From CAYVAR01 sp964449675 (GTDB taxonomy: Bacteria; Patescibacteriota; Microgenomatia; UBA10105; UBA927), in NCBI GenBank assembly GCA_964449675.1, contig CAYVAR010000024.1, positions 1 to 21,098 of the forward strand: a stretch of DNA of 21,098 nucleotides. Direction: 5' to 3'. Position numbers and translations under genes: made by a program. This document shows positions 7,816 to 15,618 of this stretch, piece by piece (position 1 is the stretch's first letter; each line of letters starts with the position of its first letter). The notes under the pieces are model-generated. The model was not told where the DNA came from, did not search any database, and was given only the letters and a program-made list of their open reading frames with translations.

Positions 7816-7905
7816 GTCCTCCTAAGCTCGCTCTTCACGCCGCGCTACTGCCTGTCCGCCTCTGGCGGAAATAGTAGGTAAGGTGCGAAGCAAGGGCAGG
7901 AGGAC
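7816..7905. repeat. Long imperfect hairpin with inner TCCGCC palindrome
   Basis: Arms GTCCTCCT (7816-7823) and AGGAGGAC (7898-7905) pair perfectly. The interior pairs imperfectly, and the centre holds TCCGCCTCTGGCGGA (7855-7869). It lies between the T-box terminator and the phosphatase gene. It looks like one palindrome inserted inside another. Confidence 0.6.
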
Positions 7906-7912
7906 AATCACC

Positions 7913-8169
7913 AAAAAACCTCGCCTCTACTGTTCTAAACAGCAAGGGCGAGGTTTCTCGCGGTGCCACCTTGGTTTTTCTCATGCGTTACCGCGTGAGA
8001 ACTTTGTGTCCACCTTGCTTATATGCAACATGGACAACACTTCTGTAACGGGAAATCCCGGATCTTCTTAATCATCTTCAACTGGCCCTGAGCGAAGTCG
8101 AAGGGTTTTCGAAAATCAGCTCTCCTGAGGGAAAGTTCAGGATATAACGCTTTTATTTACTTGTTAATT
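7913..8169 (-). ncRNA. T-box leader (probable tRNA-Ser sensor) with terminator
   Basis: On the minus strand the hallmark T-box bulge sequence GGTGGCACCGCG lies at 7970-7959. It is followed by an intrinsic terminator: stem CCTCGCC/GGCGAGG at 7953-7919 with inner CTGT/ACAG pairing and then six T (7918-7913). Upstream, a long stem I region holds GGAGAGCTG and its partner CAG, then a candidate specifier UCC (Ser) at 8062-8060. The specifier is my weakest call, chosen partly because serS is downstream. T-boxes bind uncharged tRNA and switch the terminator to an antiterminator. A palindromic mini-repeat (8086-8105) occupies the apical part of stem I. No protein gene is in 7750-8223. Confidence 0.85.
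8086..8105. repeat. Palindromic mini-repeat within T-box stem I
   Basis: CCCTGAGCGAAGTCGAAGGG belongs to the same CTGAGC...CGAAG family as the serS copy. It lies at the apex of stem I, the part that normally contacts the tRNA elbow. Confidence 0.65.
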
Positions 8170-8175
8170 GTGTAG

Positions 8176-8204
8176 AGTATATTACGTTTTTCCTTAAGCG
8201 TCAA
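8176..8204 (-). promoter_or_regulatory. Promoter of the T-box operon
   Basis: The minus strand has TTGACG (8204-8199), a 17-nt spacer and TATACT (8181-8176), close to the housekeeping consensus. Transcription would start near 8169, giving a leader of about 420 nt before the phosphatase gene. Confidence 0.75.
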
Positions 8205-8223
8205 CCAATCCGTATTTCTTGAT

Positions 8224-8451
8224 TTATCTTTTTCTTTTGTGCCGATCTTTCAACGATATGTTCGCCTGGTGAAAAATCGAAGCGAGTGTTTTCCGTTTTA
8301 AATCTTTTGCGTGCATTGGAACTGTTGCACGAAGTTTCTTTATCGGATGATATAAATGCAGGTGACTTCCAACCTGTCGAAGCTCTATAAATCCCTCGTG
8401 CTTAAGAATCCCAACTACTTCACGAGATTTAAAGGCCGGGATATTACTCAT
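8224..8451 (-). CDS. hicA: HicA-family toxin
   Basis: This 75-residue protein of the HicA/YcfA mRNA-interferase family has a double-stranded RNA-binding-like fold. The conserved catalytic His is in GSHLHLYH (H30), after the typical REVVGILKHEGF helix. It ends with a basic tail (KDRHKRKR). It starts 2 nt after the hicB stop, so the pair is coupled with the antitoxin first. This is the reverse of the classic hicA-hicB order, but HicB-first pairs are common. It is the last gene of the long minus-strand string. Confidence 0.85.
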   Translation of the reverse strand: MSNIPAFKSREVVGILKHEGFIELRQVGSHLHLYHPIKKLRATVPMHAKDLKRKTLASIFHQANISLKDRHKRKR

Positions 8452-8453
8452 GC

Positions 8454-8720
8454 CTACCGAAAGACATGAGCCGTAAACGACACATCAATAGGTGCAGTAA
8501 ACGACGCGATGTCTGGTTCTGGGACTTGTTCATGATTATCATCAAGCACTGCAAGATACCCTTTAATGGCGTCTTTTACCATGCGCACTGCTTCTTCAAA
8601 GGTATCTCCCTCTGTTACAAGTCCCGGTAATTTGGGAACGGTAACCACAAACCCTCCCTCCTCGGCTGGTTCAAATACTGCAGTATATCGGAGTACTGAG
8701 TGTGTTAATCGCTGTTTCAT
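8454..8720 (-). CDS. hicB: HicB-family antitoxin
   Basis: An 88-residue protein with the partial RNase H-like HicB fold: YTAVFEPAEEGGFVVTVPKLPGLVTEGDTFEEAV, then a helix region VKDAIKGYLAVL. No helix-turn-helix or ribbon-helix-helix domain follows, so it is the short form that would neutralise HicA but may not bind DNA itself. It sits between the rdgB-like gene (24-nt gap) and hicA. Confidence 0.85.
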   Translation of the reverse strand: MKQRLTHSVLRYTAVFEPAEEGGFVVTVPKLPGLVTEGDTFEEAVRMVKDAIKGYLAVLDDNHEQVPEPDIASFTAPIDVSFTAHVFR

Positions 8721-8744
8721 ATGACCTATTATACGTTCGCTTGA

Positions 8745-9362
8745 CTAACCATTCAAGTACTTTCGCAGTATAGACTTTAGCTCTTCGAGTGCTTTCTTTC
8801 TATGGTTATACACATCGTTTTCCTCTGGAGTCATCAGATCGTGATTGTAGAATTTTCCAAGTTGGGGAATATACATAAGCGACCGGAACGGGAATCCGGC
8901 GTGGCGCTGGGGCGAAGGTTTTATTGCAATGACGCCACGAATTTTTGCAGTAGCAGTATAGTATTTCCCGTTTGGTAGGCTCAGCGCAATCACCGCTCGA
9001 AGCTGCATACCTCGCTCTTGGAGCGGAACCCCTTTTAATTTCTCGAGGGTATAGGCAATAAGTTCTTCGTCGGTGCTATCGCGATCACTATGGACCCATC
9101 GGCGAGTTTTGACCCCCGGCTCCCCATCTAATGCGTCTATTTCCGCTCCTCCGTCATCAGCGATCGTCGGCAATCCCGATTTTTCTGCATAATATGTTGC
9201 TTTGAGAATAGCGTTTTCTTCAAGTGTCTTACCAACTTCTTCTGGGTGCTCTGAAATTCCTAACTCTTTAAGCCCCAAAAGTGTGACCGTAAGGTCAGAA
9301 AGAAACGATGATATCTCTCTTAACTTCCCCTGATTTGTCGTAGCGATAAGAAGCTTTTTCAT
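8745..9362 (-). CDS. rdgB: Non-canonical purine NTP pyrophosphatase (RdgB/HAM1)
   Basis: A 205-residue ITPase family enzyme that hydrolyses deaminated purine nucleotides such as dITP and XTP to monophosphates, keeping them out of DNA. The N-terminal LLIATTNQGKLREI motif and ADDGGAEIDALDGEPGVKTRRW are clear, and near the end come PEENDVYNHRKKAL and a Phe/Tyr-rich substrate loop. I choose ATG 9362 because MKKLLIAT is the normal family start. A TTG at 9380 overlapping the upstream stop would add six residues. The usual GFGYDP-like loop is replaced by GFPFRSLMYIP, a divergent form. Confidence 0.88.
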   Translation of the reverse strand: MKKLLIATTNQGKLREISSFLSDLTVTLLGLKELGISEHPEEVGKTLEENAILKATYYAEKSGLPTIADDGGAEIDALDGEPGVKTRRWVHSDRDSTDEELIAYTLEKLKGVPLQERGMQLRAVIALSLPNGKYYTATAKIRGVIAIKPSPQRHAGFPFRSLMYIPQLGKFYNHDLMTPEENDVYNHRKKALEELKSILRKYLNG

Positions 9363-9376
9363 GGATGCGATACCAA

Positions 9377-9814
9377 TCAACGAATCATACTAATATTACT
9401 AATTAAATCCGCAGAATATTTCTTCCGAGTATCTACATCGAGTCGAACAACGCGTTTTGGTTTAAGATACTCATGCCGAAAGTTTATAATGAGTCCCAAT
9501 CTAAGCCCAGAAGATTGTAAGTATCGTTGAGTCTGATAGTAATCTGCTTTTGTTACGAGAGGTTTTACCTTGAGCTCTAACAGTATTTTATTGTCAATTA
9601 CAAAATCTATGACATTCCCACTTGCTTTTATAACACGTTCTCGACGATAAGGTAATTTTAGTTCTTTCAGTTTCACTTCTAATAGATCTCCATACTGTTT
9701 TTCTCTAGAATATCTTCCCAACGAATTATGGACATCAAAGCATACGCCGGTAATCAAGTACGAAAGCTCCGGATATATAAGTTTATTGTTTTTATTTGTA
9801 GCATTAGTATGCAT
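9377..9814 (-). CDS. GxxExxY protein (PD-(D/E)XK-like)
   Basis: This 145-residue protein is of the GxxExxY family. The N-terminal LSYLITGVCFDVHNSLG matches the family's start, followed by YGDLLEVKLKELKLPYRRE and a nuclease-like strand pair, VIDFVIDNKILLELK, that fits the D...ExK pattern. The end LGLIINFRHEYLKPKRVVR is also typical. The biological role of the family is not established. It lies between the HD protein gene (18 nt upstream) and the rdgB-like gene. Confidence 0.8.
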   Translation of the reverse strand: MHTNATNKNNKLIYPELSYLITGVCFDVHNSLGRYSREKQYGDLLEVKLKELKLPYRRERVIKASGNVIDFVIDNKILLELKVKPLVTKADYYQTQRYLQSSGLRLGLIINFRHEYLKPKRVVRLDVDTRKKYSADLISNISMIR

Positions 9815-9832
9815 TCGTAGATTCGTATCGCA

Positions 9833-10489
9833 TTACAGATCAAGTTCTTCATGAATATCTTGCATAGCTTTTAATGCGATCGTCATGAAGTCTTCAAGGT
9901 TGATATCAAGTTTTTCTTGACAAAGCTGTGCATGCTCTCGTTTGACGCCACTGGCAAACGATTTTTGTCCCCATTTCTTTTGTAATGACTCTACTGTTAA
10001 AGACTGAAGTTTGCTTTTGACTTGCCCTGAGCCATTCGGCACTGAGCTCATGGCCGAAGTGCTTGCCGAAGGGTCCGGGCGAACTAAAGCACACGCAATA
10101 ATATATCCGGATAAGTCGTCACAGCAAAAGAGCGACCATTGCATATTGGTTTTTGGCTCAGGCAAATCTTCACGCCACCCCCATGCGTGCGATTTTATTG
10201 CATCGATAATTCTCCTGTCAGCATGCCGTTTTTGAAGTTCTTCAAATATTTTTGAGGGGTGTTTCTTAGGGTCAGTATCTTTATAAAGTTCGTAATCTGC
10301 ATCATGCAAAAGTCCCGCTAGTCCCCAAACTTCTTCATCAAATTCACTTCCGCCAGAGGCGGATCCGCCTTTGGCGGAAAAATGCCGTGCGAGTGAGCAC
10401 ATAATCGCCTCCACAGCAAGCATATGTTTGACGAGATTTTGATTCTTCGTCCACTCAGTAACTAATGTGTACGCCTCGTCTCGTGTCAT
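9833..10489 (-). CDS. HD-domain metal-dependent hydrolase with repeat-coded insertions
   Basis: A 218-residue HD-superfamily protein. The metal-binding HD pair is in LAGLLHDADYE (H62, D63), an upstream His lies in VKHMLAVEA and another in IKSHAWGW. The substrate is unknown; such small HD proteins are often nucleotide or phosphate-ester hydrolases. Two segments look foreign to the fold. Residues about 38-48 (SAKGGSASGGS) come from a perfect-armed palindrome at 10348-10379, and residues about 139-155 come from a nested palindrome at 10025-10073. Both keep the frame. The gene begins 4 nt after lysS ends, so the two are probably co-transcribed. Confidence 0.8.
   Translation of the reverse strand: MTRDEAYTLVTEWTKNQNLVKHMLAVEAIMCSLARHFSAKGGSASGGSEFDEEVWGLAGLLHDADYELYKDTDPKKHPSKIFEELQKRHADRRIIDAIKSHAWGWREDLPEPKTNMQWSLFCCDDLSGYIIACALVRPDPSASTSAMSSVPNGSGQVKSKLQSLTVESLQKKWGQKSFASGVKREHAQLCQEKLDINLEDFMTIALKAMQDIHEELDL
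10025..10073. repeat. Nested palindromic mini-repeats inside the HD gene
   Basis: An outer unit begins CCCTGAGC (10025) and ends CCGAAGGG (10073). In its loop lies a second complete unit, CACTGAGC...CCGAAGTG (10040-10061). This is one repeat inserted in another, and all of it is translated in frame. Confidence 0.65.
10348..10379. repeat. Double TCCGCC/GGCGGA palindrome inside the HD gene
   Basis: The 32 bp read TTCCGCC AGA GGCGGA TCCGCC TTT GGCGGAA, two head-to-head palindromic units that together form one near-perfect larger palindrome. The unit matches the ones in the T-box leader at 7782-7797 and 7855-7869. It encodes a Gly/Ser-rich insert near residues 38-48. Confidence 0.75.
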
Positions 10490-10493
10490 AAAA

Positions 10494-11948
10494 TTATTTC
10501 ACCGGTCGAAGAGTTGGGAAAAGGATGACGTCTTTAATGGTGTGTTGGTTGGTTAAAACCGATACCAAACGGTCAATTCCGAGTCCCCATCCGGCTGTGT
10601 GTGGCATACCGTACTCAAGAGCACGAATATAATCATCATCAAATGCTTCGTGTTCGGACTTGCCCTTTTTTGCTAAAGCTTCTGATTCGCGCCAGCGCGC
10701 AGCCTGATCCTGCGGATCATTAAGTTCATTATAGGCATTGATCAGTTCCTCTCCGGCAACGAGAAGTTGAAACGAGGCAGTAAAGCGCAGATCATTCGGA
10801 AGTCGTTTAGCTAATGCCACAAATGCTGTTGGGCGCTTAGTAAGGAATAATGGACCGGTAAGATGCGGGCGCGTAGTATGTTTATAGAGAACATCTAGTA
10901 ATTCCCCATAACCTACAACTTCTTCAACCTCTAATGCAATATGAAGTTTTGCTATCTCCTGCCGAAGTTTTTCTTCGGTATCAGCAACACCGATATCAAT
11001 TCCAGTTTGTTTGATGAGTGCTTCTCTGTAGGTCACCCGTGGCCACGGCGCAGTAAAGTCAAGCTCGATTCCTTGATAGGTAATTTTAAGTGAACCGAGG
11101 ATATCCTTAAGCATCTCTACTATCATCTCTTCCGTAAATTTCATGAGCATCTCGTAGTCCGCGTATGCCCAGTAATATTCAAGCACGGTAAATTCCGGGT
11201 TATGCCCACGGTCCATACCTTCATTACGAAAGTCTTTGCCGATCTCATACACTTTCTCAAATCCGGCGACAATAAGTCGCTTAAGATAAAGTTCATCGGA
11301 AATGCGCAGAAACAAATCAAAATCAAGTGCGTTATGGTGAGTCTTAAACGGTTTAGCGGACGCTCCACCATAAATGGGTTGAAGAATTGGCGTTTCTACT
11401 TCTAAAAATCCATTTCTATCCAAAAACTTTCGTAAAAACTGCACCACCTTTGAACGTGTGACAAATACCTTTCTGACGTCGTGATTGACGAGTAGATCCA
11501 CATATCGCTGGCGATAGCGCTCTTCGACATCTTTGAAACCGGACCACTGATCCGGAAGCGGACGAAGGGATTTAGAAATAATTTGAAAATTTGAAACAAA
11601 TATTGATACTTCCCCTACCTGTGTTTTTCCTATGTAGCCTTGAATAGCTAAAAAGTCACCGATATCAACAAACTCAAGAAGTTTAAAGGTTTTTAAGGTA
11701 ATTTCATCTGATTTAAAAACAATTTGTATATTCCCACTTTCATCGCGAAGATCACCGAACATAATTTTTCCATGCCCGCGCATACCCATGACCCGTCCGG
11801 CAACGGCAACTGATTTGCCGTCCATCGACCGAGCTTGCGCAATGGTATGATCCCGTCGAACAAGCGACGGATACGGATCGACACCGTGCTTTTTAAGGGC
11901 ATCAAGTTTTTCTAACCGTACTTTCTTCAACTCATCTATGGTTGCCAT
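10494..11948 (-). CDS. lysS: Lysyl-tRNA synthetase, class II
   Basis: The 484-residue enzyme charges tRNA-Lys. An N-terminal OB-fold for the anticodon spans about residues 45-150 (VAVAGRVMGMRGHGKIMFGDL). Motif 1 is around FLEVETPILQPIYGGASAKPF, motif 2 is FRNEGMDRGHNPEFTVLEYY and motif 3 is GWGLGIDRLV. It lies between the amidotransferase gene (8-nt gap) and the HD gene (4-nt gap). Its place directly after the LysW biosynthetic genes is suggestive of a lysine-related gene group. Confidence 0.96.
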   Translation of the reverse strand: MATIDELKKVRLEKLDALKKHGVDPYPSLVRRDHTIAQARSMDGKSVAVAGRVMGMRGHGKIMFGDLRDESGNIQIVFKSDEITLKTFKLLEFVDIGDFLAIQGYIGKTQVGEVSIFVSNFQIISKSLRPLPDQWSGFKDVEERYRQRYVDLLVNHDVRKVFVTRSKVVQFLRKFLDRNGFLEVETPILQPIYGGASAKPFKTHHNALDFDLFLRISDELYLKRLIVAGFEKVYEIGKDFRNEGMDRGHNPEFTVLEYYWAYADYEMLMKFTEEMIVEMLKDILGSLKITYQGIELDFTAPWPRVTYREALIKQTGIDIGVADTEEKLRQEIAKLHIALEVEEVVGYGELLDVLYKHTTRPHLTGPLFLTKRPTAFVALAKRLPNDLRFTASFQLLVAGEELINAYNELNDPQDQAARWRESEALAKKGKSEHEAFDDDYIRALEYGMPHTAGWGLGIDRLVSVLTNQHTIKDVILFPTLRPVK

Positions 11949-11956
11949 ATATTTTA

Positions 11957-12619
11957 TTAGAGTACGACAATCTCTCTATTTTGCATGCGTCGCCATTCGT
12001 ACGTACCAATCGGTTCTGAGCAAATGAAGGATATTTTACTCATCTTACTATACCAAAGTGTGTAGTACTCTGAATCCTTCGTATATCTGCAAAGAGCGGC
12101 GATTACGCCAATATCAACAAGCCCCAAACCTACATTAAGCCCCACGATGCGCTTAGTGTGTGATTCAAGCTTTACTAATAAATTTTGAAGTGTTCTATTG
12201 ACATCTAGTGTTTTATCAGATTTCAGCAATTGGAAAATCTTCTGTGCGCCAATAGTTCCGGGTGATCGGATCGAAACGCCTTCAAGCATGCCGTTAAATA
12301 CAAATGCGCGCTTCTTATCGATATACGGTTGATTATACGATATTTCTCCTTCTTGCGATTGGTACGAGGCACTGCGTGCATGAGTGACCAACAGCGTTAT
12401 TTTTGGAATTAAATGAAACGAACGAGTATCTTTCCATACCGGTAAAAGAGATTTATGGAGATTCCACTCGCCTTGTTCGTTTTTCCACACCACACCCCAT
12501 CCGTCATCCTGCCGATCGCCATCCGGAGTATGACTTTTTTCTGCCATATCTGAAAACTCGCGTATAAATGTTTGCGGCTGTATAGCTTTTTTTGATTTGA
12601 TGAGTAAAAATCTGCACAT
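11957..12619 (-). CDS. Class II glutamine amidotransferase (Ntn hydrolase)
   Basis: A 220-residue stand-alone class II amidotransferase-like domain. The sequence starts MCRFLL, so removal of Met exposes Cys2 as the N-terminal nucleophile. Other family signs are DGWGVVW (about 42-48), the Arg in VTHARSAS (the glutamine-carboxylate ligand), and NQPYIDKKRAFVFNGML supplying the Asn/Gly oxyanion hole. There is no attached synthase domain, as in YafJ or EgtC-type hydrolases. It begins 3 nt after the lysJ stop, so it is probably part of the LysW operon. A role in hydrolysing a gamma-glutamyl amide, possibly LysW-lysine, is my inference. Confidence 0.85.
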   Translation of the reverse strand: MCRFLLIKSKKAIQPQTFIREFSDMAEKSHTPDGDRQDDGWGVVWKNEQGEWNLHKSLLPVWKDTRSFHLIPKITLLVTHARSASYQSQEGEISYNQPYIDKKRAFVFNGMLEGVSIRSPGTIGAQKIFQLLKSDKTLDVNRTLQNLLVKLESHTKRIVGLNVGLGLVDIGVIAALCRYTKDSEYYTLWYSKMSKISFICSEPIGTYEWRRMQNREIVVL

Positions 12620-12622
12620 AGT

Positions 12623-13780
12623 TTACATAGCATCAAAAATAGTTTTCAGAACCTCTACTGCATGATCAATTTCTTGTTTAGAAATAATAAACGGGGGCAA
12701 AAACCGCACCACAGGGTCCCCTGCCGGAATAGCTAATATTTTTTTACCTTGTAATGTTTTGAGAATCCGATCCCTATCCTGCGTCACTTCTATCCCAAGC
12801 ATAAAACCCTTTCCTCGAATTTCTTTTATGTATTTACTTTCAAGTGTCATCAGTTGTTCGCGAAAATAACTGCCTTTTTCTTTCACTTTGCTTAAAAAAT
12901 CATCAGTTAGTACATCTAAAACTGCAAGTACGCCGGCACAAACAAACGGTGAACCTGCAAATGTTGATGTGTGCAGACCTTTGCCAATCGCACTGACTAC
13001 ATCTTGCGTTACAACGGTTATACCCACGGGAAGTCCTCCAGCAAGCCCTTTTCCAAGACAGAGGATATCTGCCTGTACCCCCGCACTTGCCAGAAATGTG
13101 CCGGTTCTCCCGCAGCCCGTTTGAATTTCGTCAATAATAAGGATGGCCCCGTATGTATCACATAGGCTACGGACTACCCGCAGATACCCTTCGGGAGGAA
13201 GTACGACCCCGTTATCACCCTGTATGGGTTCGATAATAACGGCTGCAGTATCTTTCGTCATCAATGACTCCAACTGTTTACTATTTCCGTATTCATGAAA
13301 TGCAAAATCCCACAACAACGGCTCAAACGGCGTTCGATATTTTTTGATGCCGGTTGCCGACAGAGCACCCAACGTCTTTCCGTGATAACTGCCCACAGCA
13401 CTTATAATTTTTTTCTTGCCCGTCTTCACCACGGCAAATTTCAGTGCTACCTCCACGGCTTCAGTACCTGAATTCGACCAGAATATGTGCGAATATCTAC
13501 CTCCACAGCGTTCAATGATTTTTTGGGATGCAACAGCTCGAACGTCACTGACAAAACTTCCGTGTACATTAACTAACTGTGCAGCTTGCTTCGTTATCCG
13601 TTCGGTCAAAGCCGGATGGCCGTAACCAAGGATGGAGGCGCCGTAGTTACTCATCAAATCCAAATAGCGTGTGCCATATATATCGATAAGATATGCTCCT
13701 TCGCCCCGTGTAAAAACTAACCCGCGATTCACATAAGTAGGCACGATGTACTGCTGATGGAGTGAAATATAGTCTTTCAT
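12623..13780 (-). CDS. lysJ: LysW-linked semialdehyde aminotransferase (LysJ/ArgD family)
   Basis: This 385-residue PLP enzyme of class III (acetylornithine aminotransferase) family transfers an amino group from glutamate to the LysW-bound semialdehyde. The PLP lysine is K244 in CLGKGLAGGLPVG, the cofactor-ring Asp is D217 in LIIDEIQTGCGRTG, and SGTEAVEVALK (about 104-114) binds the phosphate. Its start overlaps the lysZ stop by 4 nt (ATGA type). Whether the substrate is the lysine or ornithine precursor depends on the upstream ligase. Confidence 0.92.
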   Translation of the reverse strand: MKDYISLHQQYIVPTYVNRGLVFTRGEGAYLIDIYGTRYLDLMSNYGASILGYGHPALTERITKQAAQLVNVHGSFVSDVRAVASQKIIERCGGRYSHIFWSNSGTEAVEVALKFAVVKTGKKKIISAVGSYHGKTLGALSATGIKKYRTPFEPLLWDFAFHEYGNSKQLESLMTKDTAAVIIEPIQGDNGVVLPPEGYLRVVRSLCDTYGAILIIDEIQTGCGRTGTFLASAGVQADILCLGKGLAGGLPVGITVVTQDVVSAIGKGLHTSTFAGSPFVCAGVLAVLDVLTDDFLSKVKEKGSYFREQLMTLESKYIKEIRGKGFMLGIEVTQDRDRILKTLQGKKILAIPAGDPVVRFLPPFIISKQEIDHAVEVLKTIFDAM

Positions 13781-14571
13781 TGAATCACTGTTCCCTTTCC
13801 CGCCAAAGCCTCCCTCACCGGGTGATCAATTCGTCCATCTCCCCAGTAAATAGTTTCAACACCCTGTGAAAAAGCCTCAATCGCTCCAAGCACTTTCTTT
13901 TTCATTGAGCCTTCCGCGTATCGCATCATGTCCATAAGCTCCCCTCTCTTAATTCTGGAAACCACACTTAACGGGTCAGAGACGTCTTTTAAAAATCCCG
14001 GTGCTTCAAAGAGAACGACAATCTTTTTTACTCCTAATGCTTTTGCCATAACTGCTACAGTACGATCGTTATCCGTGTTGATAAGCGTTCCATCGCTCGT
14101 TACGGCGGGTTGGGTAATCACCGGCACGTAACTATTATCAAGAAGCGTTTTTACAAGCTTACTATTTACCTCCAAAACCTTCCCTGTATACGTACCGCTA
14201 ACCAACTTCTGTTTTCCATTTTCGACAGCTATTATGTGTTGTTTTCTCACGCCTAACCACAAACGACCATCTGCTCCAGATAACCCGATTGCGTTAAGAC
14301 CAACTGACTGAAACGCACTCACCCACTGTTTATTGACAAGTCCCGCGTAAACCATGGTTAAAATGTCGAGTACGGCCTTATCGGTTAAAACGCTCGTCAA
14401 ACCAGACGGAGAGACTATGCGCTTCGTCGGCGACCCGAGCTCTCGCGCAACCTGATCCGCCTGACGTCTCCCACCGTGAACAAACACCACATCCCCACCC
14501 AATGTTTTGATATCTTCGGTGACAGCGAGTTTACTTATGGCGTCTCCTCCACCAACTTTGACGATGAGCAT
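13777..14571 (-). CDS. lysZ: LysW-aminoadipate/glutamate kinase (LysZ)
   Basis: A 264-residue amino-acid kinase family protein, related to N-acetylglutamate kinase, that phosphorylates the side-chain carboxyl of the LysW-bound substrate. The N-terminal VKVGGGDAI phosphate loop, FVHGGRRQAD, and the nucleotide-binding LINTDNDRTVAVMAKAL are present. The gene lies 3 nt after lysY and overlaps lysJ by 4 nt. The operon position with LysW makes the LysZ assignment much better than ArgB. Confidence 0.92.
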   Translation of the reverse strand: MLIVKVGGGDAISKLAVTEDIKTLGGDVVFVHGGRRQADQVARELGSPTKRIVSPSGLTSVLTDKAVLDILTMVYAGLVNKQWVSAFQSVGLNAIGLSGADGRLWLGVRKQHIIAVENGKQKLVSGTYTGKVLEVNSKLVKTLLDNSYVPVITQPAVTSDGTLINTDNDRTVAVMAKALGVKKIVVLFEAPGFLKDVSDPLSVVSRIKRGELMDMMRYAEGSMKKKVLGAIEAFSQGVETIYWGDGRIDHPVREALAGKGTVIQ

Positions 14572-14574
14572 AGT

Positions 14575-15618
14575 TTAAATTGGATGTAATCCGGTAAATG
14601 TAAGTCCGGTGGTTTCGGGAAACCCACACATCAGGTTCATACACTGCACCGCATTGCCAGCAGTGCCTTTAACCAAATTGTCAATTGCACCAATAATCAC
14701 TAAACGACTACTGTGGTTGTCTTTTGCAAAACCAATTTCACAGAAATTCGTGCCTTGCAAAATTTTTGGCTCCGGAAAGCGGTAGAGTCCTTGGCGCTGT
14801 TTGACGATCCTGATAAATGGTTCATTGGTATATGCCTCGCGATACATGTTCCAAATCTCTTTTTCACCGACATCACTTTTCAAAAATGTATGAATAGTAA
14901 CCAAAACGCCGCGTACCATCTCCACCGCTGTAGCTGATACCATCACTGTTGGTCGCCTACCACCAAGCGTCAGCTCTTGTTCAATCTCAACGGTATGGCG
15001 ATGTCCGGTAGGTAAATATGACCGTACAACACCCGTTCTCTCCGGATGATGACTAGACTCCGTAGACTTGTTGCCCGCTTGAGAGCTACTCATTTTCGCA
15101 TCAATTATGATACGTGATAGATCAATACAACCACTCCCCACCAACGGCCACAGACACAAAAGAGACACAACAGCTTCACATCCTGGTACAGCAACATATC
15201 GTGCTCGCTCTATTTCCGCTCTATGTAATTCTGGCAATCCGTATATAAACTGCCCAACGAAACGCCCCCCCAGGTGCTCACTCTGGTACCACTTCTGCCA
15301 TGCCTCTTTCGTTTGCAAACGGAAATCTGCTCCACAATCAATGATCTTTGGCGCAATTTTTGTAAATCTCTCCATCAAGTGCATCGATTCACCATTGGGA
15401 AGACTTATAAACAAGACATCGCACTTTTTTAACTCATCGATTGCGCAAAAAAGTAAATCTGATACACCTCTTAAGTTTGGGTGCGGTAGTGACACTGGTT
15501 GACCAATCAATCGTTGACTCGTCACTTGTTTCACTCTTACTTTTGGGTGAGCTAAAAGCAGGCGCAGCAACTCACCCCCACCGTAACCTGAACCTCCTAC
15601 AATACTGACACTAACCAT
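14575..15618 (-). CDS. lysY: LysW-linked phosphate reductase (LysY, ArgC-like)
   Basis: The enzyme reduces the LysW-bound acyl phosphate to a semialdehyde with NADPH. The Rossmann start VSIVGGSGYGGGELLRLLL, the catalytic Cys in VAVPGCEAVVSLL and the general-base His in TGHRHTVEIEQEL are visible, as is the LysY-like SHHPERTGVVRSY segment. A longer frame begins at 15669, but ATG 15618 is preceded by GAGGAGGTG and begins exactly at the Rossmann fold, giving 347 residues. It overlaps the lysX stop by 8 nt, so translation is coupled. Confidence 0.92.
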   Translation of the reverse strand: MVSVSIVGGSGYGGGELLRLLLAHPKVRVKQVTSQRLIGQPVSLPHPNLRGVSDLLFCAIDELKKCDVLFISLPNGESMHLMERFTKIAPKIIDCGADFRLQTKEAWQKWYQSEHLGGRFVGQFIYGLPELHRAEIERARYVAVPGCEAVVSLLCLWPLVGSGCIDLSRIIIDAKMSSSQAGNKSTESSHHPERTGVVRSYLPTGHRHTVEIEQELTLGGRRPTVMVSATAVEMVRGVLVTIHTFLKSDVGEKEIWNMYREAYTNEPFIRIVKQRQGLYRFPEPKILQGTNFCEIGFAKDNHSSRLVIIGAIDNLVKGTAGNAVQCMNLMCGFPETTGLTFTGLHPI

